Part shown: positions 1 to 4,795 of the stretch, in pieces
Layout of the letters: the number at the start of each line of letters is the position of its first letter
How positions within the stretch are numbered: position 1 is the stretch's first letter
NCBI GenBank assembly: GCA_014116815.1
Contig: JACGYV010000049.1
Location: 1-6,307 of the forward strand
Length of the DNA stretch: 6,307 bases
Direction of reading: 5' to 3'
Source of the DNA: Holosporaceae bacterium 'Namur'
GTDB lineage: Bacteria; Pseudomonadota; Alphaproteobacteria; Rickettsiales; Midichloriaceae
Translations under genes and position numbers: made by a program
Notes under the pieces: generated by a model
Seen by the model: the letters and a program-made list of their open reading frames with translations, nothing else
The model's database searches: none
What the model was told of the DNA's origin: nothing

Positions 1-108
1 ATTATAGAAAAATGGCGTAAGCACTACAACGAAATTAGACCTCATAGCTCTCTAAATTACAAGCCGCCAGCCCCTAATACAATCATTAACTACATGACTT
101 GTCACTAA
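1..108 (+). CDS. IS3-family transposase, C-terminal fragment (5' end outside window)
   Basis: The frame is open from base 1 to a TAA at 106-108 and gives 35 residues. They include the signature YNEIRPHSSLNYKPP preceded by WRKH, and end in NYMTCH. This Y-N-x-x-R-P-H-S-S-L block is the well-known C-terminus of the DDE (rve-type) integrase core of IS3-family OrfB transposases, just after the catalytic Glu helix. The full protein would catalyse copy-out/paste-in transposition of the element. Only the extreme C-terminus is in the window, so I cannot tell whether the element is intact upstream. IS481-type transposases share a similar ending, so the family call is good but the subgroup is open. The segment is visibly richer in G and C than the gene that follows. 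Confidence 0.85.
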   Translation: MIEKWRKHYNEIRPHSSLNYKPPAPNTIINYMTCH

Positions 109-114
109 CTAAAA

Positions 115-141
115 ACTGGAACATATTGCGGGGGCTTGACA
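115..141 (+). repeat. Putative right terminal inverted repeat (IRR) of the IS
   Basis: This 27-base segment lies seven bases after the transposase stop. It contains GCGGGGGC and ends in the CA dinucleotide expected for an IS3-family tip. Its mate, which should begin TGTCAAGCCCCC, is not in the window, so the repeat status rests on family knowledge and position. Confidence 0.6.
136..141 (+). promoter_or_regulatory. Outward-facing consensus -35 hexamer at the IS tip
   Basis: The last six bases of the IS are TTGACA, a perfect sigma70 -35 element pointing into the flanking gene. In several IS3-family elements an outward -35 in the right end makes a junction promoter in the circular intermediate, or a hybrid promoter with a flanking -10. 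Here the 16-18 bp spacing falls on GCATAC or CATACA (about 159-165), which is a poor -10. A good TATACT at 148-153 is too close. Promoter activity on the downstream gene is therefore possible but not demonstrated. Confidence 0.3.
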
Positions 142-229
142 AGATGATATACTTAAACGCATACAGGGTATATCCCTTAACGTATCACAATCTTATATTA
201 TAGGAGCTGAAGAGTTAAGAAGAGCACAT
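142..229 (+). pseudogene. Start-less 5' continuation of the large gene, cut at the IS boundary
   Basis: The frame of the large downstream gene is open without a stop from the IS tip. The in-frame TGA at 137-139 belongs to the IS itself. Translation gives DDILKRIQGISLNVSQSY, then IIGAEELRRAHL, joining directly to NNVEKYEE. There is no ATG, GTG or TTG in frame within this stretch. The composition is like ordinary helical protein and like the gene that follows, and unlike intergenic DNA. The simplest reading is that these are codons of the original gene whose real start lay on the other side of the IS. What remains would be a 5'-truncated gene that could only be translated from an alternative start. 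Confidence 0.6.
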
Positions 230-3200
230 TTGAATAATGTTGAAAAATATGAAGAAACAAGTACAAAAGATAACTTTATAAGCCGTAATTCAATTCAGCA
301 AGCAACCACACCTCATCATCCTGCCAACAATACCATTAACCATAGTATAAATAATACTGAGGGGATTAATAAGCTAAAGCATTCAATTTTAAAAATTAAA
401 AATAATAAATTTAAAATAGGTTTTATAAATGTAATTAAAAATTTTAATAATTACCAATTACAAGATGGAACTTATATAACTACTATAAAAAGTTATATTG
501 ATGATACTCCTACACTTTTTGCAAGTAGAAATATTATATTAGATCTAAATGACTTAAAAACAATAAATATTATAAGGAGTCTTCTTTTTAGTTTTGATGA
601 TAAGTTTAAATTAAATAAAGATGAATTATATTTAAATCTTTATAACTTAATAAAACAAGACCCTTATAATAGCTATTATGATGATTCTTCAGATGAAGAG
701 GATGATAAGAAAATCATAGAGTACAGGATTGAAGATAAAGCGGAAGATATAAATAATTGCGAAAAATATGAAGAGGTAAGCGAGACAGACATAAAAATAG
801 CATTTTTAATTCGCGAACTATCAATGCGAATTTTAAAGTCAAAAAATGTCAATAATATATACTATAAATTAAAACAAAACCTTCTATTTGACAATACCTT
901 TTTAGATGATAGTGAACTCGCTTCTATTATAACTACCGCTTTATCCAATGCAGCAAACGAACTTTATAAAAATCATTCAGGTACAGTATTAACTAAAAAC
1001 CAGAGGAATATACTTAATAAGAGTGTAATAGAAGTTACTAGAAAGCTTCTAGAAAACAAGAGAATATTTGTAAGAGATATATCTCAAGGTACTTTAGCTA
1101 CTAACCCTATATTAACTGATCAACTATACAAGATAACTATACAATTACCATTAAACAAAAGCTTTATTACCCAAAAAGATATAGTTAATAATATTATTCA
1201 AATTTACCAACAAATAGGTAGTAGAGGTGTAGAGAATGAAAATAGTAAGTTAACTTCTAGTAAACGTGTACTTAATCAATTAACAGAACTTAAAAGCAAA
1301 ATAGTTTCACCTTTCAAAAAAATTATAGTTGATAAATTATTAGAGGATAAGCCTAAAAAAAGGGTATTAGTTTATGCTAAAGAGATATTTATAGTTATTA
1401 AAGAGCAAGTTATAAATGAAATAGGCGATATATCCGAAATTAATCATCAGGAATTTATCGAGATATTTCAGTCATTAATAACTAAGGCCTTACACGCACT
1501 AAATCTAAAAATTAATAGACAAAATCTTGAGGCTTCCTACACTTTCAAATTACCTGCATATAGTGATAATTTTCCATCTGCTTTACTTGCAGCAATTAAG
1601 CTTAATAACCGCTCTACTCTAAGAATAATAAAAAATAGGATAGATCAAGAAAATATATTCGGGTCAGAAAGTATTTTTGTAAGAATATTTGAATTTAAAA
1701 GTAGTAGTGTTCTTACAACATTAAAACTCAGTACTAATTTAGTTAGAGATGGCCAAGTTATGAACTTAAGTTCATATCCTAATATTGGTAAGGCAATTGA
1801 ACTCATAAAAGCCGGTTCAAATGGAAAAATAACCGACTCGACCATTGCTAAGCTAATGATCAAAACGTTTCATGGCCACAATATTTTAGATGATCTAAGC
1901 AATATTCCTTTAAACCAAGCTCAACAGCTACAACATTTTATAAATAACTTTGTTTTCCTACTATTTGGTTTTGAGTCATCACGGAATCCAGCTTGTTTGA
2001 TAATACATCATATGATGCTAGATCTAATAGAATTTGAGCATACAACTTGGCAAGATATGCTTGGGTTATTAAACATGCCTATGTCAATACCGGATGCAGT
2101 AAGTGGAGCTAGATCCCTTAATACAACATTTAGTGAATATACCTCTTCTCGATATAGTTATGATAAGTCCTCTTTTTCAAATAGCGATGAGGCAAAAGCT
2201 CTGGATATACTTAAAAGTGAGTTATCAATTTGTAAAAATTGGTTTGAAATTTTTCATCCTAAAATCACTTTTGATGAAACCTTAGATGTATTTGATTTTA
2301 TAGATATTATAAGTGATCATATTAAAAATAATTGGTACAATTTTAATATTACTGCTTTTAGTAGAGAGCAAGAAGAAAGATTAGAAACACTGCTAGAGTT
2401 AGGAATTGATAAAGAAGAACTTTATTCTTTAGAAATTAACAAATTAGACCTCATAGATACTGAGGTAATTTCTAGTATATTAGAAAATACAGAGATAGAA
2501 TTCGATGATATAGTAAGTTTGTCTGGCGATAAATTAGAATTATTAAATAATTTATTTAATGATTATGACAATAATATGCTTATTGAAATGTTAAATAATT
2601 CCCCGAATTTAACTTCAGCGTTAGAAGTTTATCATGTATCACGTATACCATATCGTCCATTAAATATACTATATGATTTTATTAAGCTATTAATTCAGCA
2701 AAATATTGATGATCCTTTTGATGAAGTCATTGAATTAGAGAAATCAAATATATTAGATATAATGCTTAGTAAATCTGAGAAAATTAAAGAAAGTGGCAAA
2801 TATGAAGAAATAAAAGGTACCATTAAAATGGTCGAAACAAGAAGAGCTATGAGAAGTGAAGATGATGAATTTTCTATGGAAAGTGAAGAAGAGCGTGAGC
2901 AAGAACTAAACTTAATAGAAGATGATAATGGTTGGGATTATGATTATAATTCTGATGATAGCTCTAATCCATGGGGGTATAAAGGAGATCGAGAATGCAA
3001 CTCTGACACAGAACGTTACTGTTCTCCGGATGAAGAAAGATCTTCCTCAAGTGAGGAGGAAAGTAGTGAAATATGTACAGATGAAGAAAGGTCTTCTCAA
3101 AGTGAGGAGGAAAGTAGTGAAATATGTACAGATGAAGAAAGATCTCCTACTGAGGATAAATTCTATTCAGAAATACAAAAAAAGAATCTTTCCTTTGCGG

Positions 3201-3478
3201 AAATAGAAATATTAAAAAATATTATAAATAATATTTTAAAGGGCTTTAAGAACCTTAAGTCACAGCAATCTGGACAAATAAATGACCCCTGGTTCAGTAT
3301 TTTGATATCGGCAGGTAGTATTGAAGAAATAGAGAATTGTTGCAATGGAAAGTTAGAGTTAAATATAAATCAATATAAGATTACTCAATTGGATAAAACT
3401 TTATTTTGTCTTAATTTTAAAAATGAGGTAGTTAGTATTTTTAATGGAATTCTTAATAACAAAGCATTTAATATTTAA
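230..3478 (+). CDS. Large acidic-tract protein of unknown function, probably 5'-truncated by the IS
   Basis: I do not recognise the family. From the TTG at 230 the frame gives 1082 residues. No in-frame ATG occurs before residue 199 (position 824), and the frame is open back to the IS end, so the TTG start is doubtful. An AAGAAG seven bases upstream is the only weak ribosome-site candidate. Visible regions: a Lys/Asn-rich N-terminus; an acidic patch DDSSDEEDD at 151-159; mostly helical sequence from 185 to 640, including a distinctive block near 575-625 (FESSRNP, HHMMLDLIE, MPMSIPDAVSGARS); a degenerate 30-residue repeat at 726-743 and 756-773; a Ser/Glu-rich acidic tract at about 874-976 with a tandem repeat; and a C-terminal domain of about 100 residues with Cys1037-Cys1038. 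KYEE occurs three times (Tyr7, Tyr180, Tyr858). There is no signal peptide and no obvious transmembrane helix. Secretion as a rickettsial effector is inference from composition and neighbours. The gene may be a decaying remnant, although 1082 uninterrupted codons argue against long neglect. Confidence 0.75.
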   Translation: MNNVEKYEETSTKDNFISRNSIQQATTPHHPANNTINHSINNTEGINKLKHSILKIKNNKFKIGFINVIKNFNNYQLQDGTYITTIKSYIDDTPTLFASRNIILDLNDLKTINIIRSLLFSFDDKFKLNKDELYLNLYNLIKQDPYNSYYDDSSDEEDDKKIIEYRIEDKAEDINNCEKYEEVSETDIKIAFLIRELSMRILKSKNVNNIYYKLKQNLLFDNTFLDDSELASIITTALSNAANELYKNHSGTVLTKNQRNILNKSVIEVTRKLLENKRIFVRDISQGTLATNPILTDQLYKITIQLPLNKSFITQKDIVNNIIQIYQQIGSRGVENENSKLTSSKRVLNQLTELKSKIVSPFKKIIVDKLLEDKPKKRVLVYAKEIFIVIKEQVINEIGDISEINHQEFIEIFQSLITKALHALNLKINRQNLEASYTFKLPAYSDNFPSALLAAIKLNNRSTLRIIKNRIDQENIFGSESIFVRIFEFKSSSVLTTLKLSTNLVRDGQVMNLSSYPNIGKAIELIKAGSNGKITDSTIAKLMIKTFHGHNILDDLSNIPLNQAQQLQHFINNFVFLLFGFESSRNPACLIIHHMMLDLIEFEHTTWQDMLGLLNMPMSIPDAVSGARSLNTTFSEYTSSRYSYDKSSFSNSDEAKALDILKSELSICKNWFEIFHPKITFDETLDVFDFIDIISDHIKNNWYNFNITAFSREQEERLETLLELGIDKEELYSLEINKLDLIDTEVISSILENTEIEFDDIVSLSGDKLELLNNLFNDYDNNMLIEMLNNSPNLTSALEVYHVSRIPYRPLNILYDFIKLLIQQNIDDPFDEVIELEKSNILDIMLSKSEKIKESGKYEEIKGTIKMVETRRAMRSEDDEFSMESEEEREQELNLIEDDNGWDYDYNSDDSSNPWGYKGDRECNSDTERYCSPDEERSSSSEEESSEICTDEERSSQSEEESSEICTDEERSPTEDKFYSEIQKKNLSFAEIEILKNIINNILKGFKNLKSQQSGQINDPWFSILISAGSIEEIENCCNGKLELNINQYKITQLDKTLFCLNFKNEVVSIFNGILNNKAFNI
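2405..2548 (+). repeat. Degenerate 30-residue internal protein repeat (two units)
   Basis: Residues 726-743 of the large protein (IDKEELYSLEINKLDLID) align without gaps to residues 756-773 (IEFDDIVSLSGDKLELLN). Ile, Ser-Leu, Lys-Leu and Leu are identical, and most other positions are conservative (D/E, E/D, L/I, I/L, D/N). The period is exactly 30 residues (90 bases). The pattern suggests stacked helical hairpins. A third unit further on is not convincing. The family is not recognised. Confidence 0.45.
3029..3145 (+). repeat. 51-bp tandem repeat, about 2.3 copies, inside the large gene
   Basis: Units start at 3029, 3080 and 3131, each with GATGAAGAAAG. The first two are full 51-bp copies that differ at a few bases; the third breaks off after about 15 bases. 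They encode DEERSSSSEEESSEICT, DEERSSQSEEESSEICT and DEERS. The 17-codon length keeps the frame. High nucleotide identity between copies points to recent duplication or slippage. The Ser-x-x-Glu/Asp spacing matches casein-kinase-2-type sites, but phosphorylation is only a conjecture. Confidence 0.9.
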
Positions 3479-3564
3479 ATCTATAGTTCTGTCATATAAA
3501 ATTATTGTGCAGTAGTGTGCTTATAATTATTGCATAATACTGTTCTATATGGCACAATTACCAT
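3479..3564. promoter_or_regulatory. 86-bp intergenic gap with a possible fic promoter
   Basis: The gap before fic holds a perfect -10 hexamer TATAAT at 3522-3527. No -35 stands at the usual 16-18 bp spacing (the bases at 3499-3504 are AAATTA or similar), so any promoter would be -35-poor. A small perfect inverted repeat, ATTAT-TGC-ATAAT (3526-3538), overlaps it and could be an operator, although in DNA this AT-rich it could arise by chance. No terminator for the upstream gene is seen. No Shine-Dalgarno sequence precedes the fic ATG. Confidence 0.3.
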
Positions 3565-4692
3565 ATGATACATTATACAATTACAGCTCCTACTTTAAAT
3601 AAGTTAAGGCATCTTAGTAAATGCTTTGCAGAGAAGTATGCTGAAATGAAAAGCTTTTCTGAACAAGAACATGAAGCAATACACCGATATGCTCGTATTA
3701 GCATGATTGGTGCTTCTACACGTATTGAAAATGCAGTTTTAACTGATCAAGAAATTGATTGGATTGATACAATTTTGGGTAAAGATGGCAAAGTAACTGA
3801 GTTTAATAAAAATAAAGTATTAATTGAAGATAAGCTATCTAAGGATAGGGAGAGAAGCATAGAAGAAGTAGCCGGATGTAGGGAAATGCTATTCCTTATT
3901 TATGAACAAGCTAAAGAATTATTTCCGTTAACTGAAGTTACTCTTAGAGGACTTCATTTTGAACTTATGAAGTATTATAGCAAGGCAGGTTCATATATTG
4001 GAAAATACAAAGCTCAACCTAATTATGTAGTAGAACATAATAAAAGAACAAAAGAACAAAGAATAGTTTTTAAAACAGCAGAGGCTGGACCTATTACAGA
4101 ATCAGCGGTGTCAGACCTAATTAATTGGTATAATCAAGCTGTTATTACTGAACCTTGGAGTATTGCATTAGCTTGTGAATTTGTATTTAGATTTTTAGCT
4201 ATACATCCTTTTCAAGATGGTAATGGTCGTTTAGGAAGAGGCTTATTCTTATTAGCTTTATTACAATCACCGGATGAGCTTATTTCTTATGTAGCTCCAT
4301 ATTTAGCAATAGATAGGCATATAGAACAACATAAGATCGAATATTATATGGTTCTTAACCGTTGCTCTAATGGGGTATATTCAAATGATCCTAGAGATTA
4401 TAAAATTGAATATTTCCTAATATTTATGATTAAGGTATTGGAAGAATCTTTAAACGACATTTCTTTTTATAGAAACAAATATCTTTCTATAAATACTCTT
4501 TCAGATGCAGCCATAAAAGTTTTAAACTGTTTTAAAGAAAACCCTGAGCTTAGATTAAGTACTAAGCTCATTTTGAGTGAAACAGAATTACCAAGAAGAA
4601 CTATAGTCAATGCACTGAACACTCTTCTTTCAGAAAAACTAATCCAGAAATATGGTAAAGGTGCAAGTATAAAATACCAATTAACCTTCTAA
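3565..4692 (+). CDS. Fic-domain protein adenylyltransferase with autoinhibitory motif and C-terminal winged helix
   Basis: This is a complete 375-residue Fic protein. Fic enzymes usually transfer AMP from ATP to Ser, Thr or Tyr of target proteins. The catalytic motif HPFQDGNGRLGR is intact at 214-225: His214 is the general base, Asp218 binds magnesium, and the GNG loop with Arg222 and Arg225 binds phosphates. The flap region around SYIGKYKAQPNYVV (143-156) precedes it. STRIEN at 51-56 fits the S/TxxxE(G/N) inhibitory motif, with Glu55 expected to block ATP by pairing with Arg225. This makes it a class II, self-inhibited Fic that needs no separate antitoxin. Residues about 310-375 look like a winged helix-turn-helix (SETELPRRTIVNALNTLL), common in this architecture and possibly DNA-binding. 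The ATG at 3565 is the only ATG in frame after the stop at 3535-3537, but it lacks a ribosome site. The target is unknown. It could be a self-regulating housekeeping Fic, a toxin or a host-directed effector. Confidence 0.93.
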   Translation: MIHYTITAPTLNKLRHLSKCFAEKYAEMKSFSEQEHEAIHRYARISMIGASTRIENAVLTDQEIDWIDTILGKDGKVTEFNKNKVLIEDKLSKDRERSIEEVAGCREMLFLIYEQAKELFPLTEVTLRGLHFELMKYYSKAGSYIGKYKAQPNYVVEHNKRTKEQRIVFKTAEAGPITESAVSDLINWYNQAVITEPWSIALACEFVFRFLAIHPFQDGNGRLGRGLFLLALLQSPDELISYVAPYLAIDRHIEQHKIEYYMVLNRCSNGVYSNDPRDYKIEYFLIFMIKVLEESLNDISFYRNKYLSINTLSDAAIKVLNCFKENPELRLSTKLILSETELPRRTIVNALNTLLSEKLIQKYGKGASIKYQLTF

Positions 4693-4795
4693 TAAATACC
4701 TAAATATACAACCTATTTTCCATAAGATATATTATGATACTTTTTTGCTTGCTGTGTTATAAGCAATTTTTAAACTATAAGAATTAAATTTTCTC
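4693..4795. other. Convergent intergenic region between fic and the deaminase gene
   Basis: These 103 bases are almost entirely A and T. They contain the fic terminator hairpin and no open frame of note. I see no hairpin with a T run on the minus strand, so the deaminase transcript has no recognisable intrinsic terminator here and could read into fic antisense. Confidence 0.5.
4745..4771 (+). terminator. Rho-independent terminator of fic
   Basis: TTGCTT (4745-4750) and AAGCAA (4761-4766) form a six-pair stem around a 10-base loop, followed directly by five T (4767-4771). It lies 52 bases after the fic stop. The stem is AT-rich and modest. It is oriented for the plus strand: read from the minus strand the hairpin is followed by A residues, so it should not terminate the convergent deaminase gene. 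Confidence 0.6.

Larger units (their letters stand above)
1..141 (+). mobile_element. Right end of an IS3-type insertion sequence
   Basis: The transposase C-terminus is followed by a short non-coding tail and then by a probable right terminal inverted repeat at about 115-141. This begins ACTGGAACATATTG, passes through a G run and ends CTTGACA. IS3-family ends normally read TG...CA, and a G-rich block close to the tip is common, so I place the IS boundary after base 141. The left end and the target duplication are outside the window, so the exact boundary (give or take a few bases) is inferred. The AT-rich coding sequence that begins immediately afterwards supports this position. Confidence 0.7.

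Noticed and set aside
201..206. TAGGAG as a Shine-Dalgarno sequence for the large gene
   Set aside because: It ends 23 bases before the TTG at 230 and no in-frame ATG, GTG or TTG lies at 5-10 bases from it. It is part of the codons for Ile-Gly-Ala.
1645..1863. Minus-strand open frame of 72 codons
   Set aside because: It lies wholly inside the large gene, is antisense to it, has no recognisable domain and no ribosome site. It is a shadow frame.
2103..2285. Plus-strand open frame of 60 codons in another frame
   Set aside because: It lies wholly inside the large gene, with no start signal and no family resemblance.
3029..3145. Repeat units as a CRISPR array
   Set aside because: The units are directly adjacent without spacers, keep a coding frame and differ by substitutions. 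This is a coding tandem repeat.
2922..3206. Plus-strand open frame of 94 codons in another frame across the acidic tract
   Set aside because: It overlaps the tandem repeat of the large gene, and its repetitive peptide (KVRRKVVKYVQMKK) is simply the 51-bp repeat read out of frame. No ribosome site precedes it.
3163..3345. Minus-strand open frame of 60 codons containing CPDCCD
   Set aside because: The Cys pair looks like a zinc knuckle, but the frame is antisense inside the large gene with no second Cys pair and no promoter.
3549..3600. Upstream ATG (3549) as the fic start
   Set aside because: It is in a different frame and gives only about 17 codons (MAQLPYDTLYNYSS...) before a stop. The Fic frame itself has a stop at 3535-3537 and its first ATG is at 3565.
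4720..4740. Near-palindrome ATAAGATATATTATGATA as a regulatory site
   Set aside because: It is imperfect, made of A and T only apart from two G, and lies between two gene ends. Chance similarity is expected in DNA of this composition.
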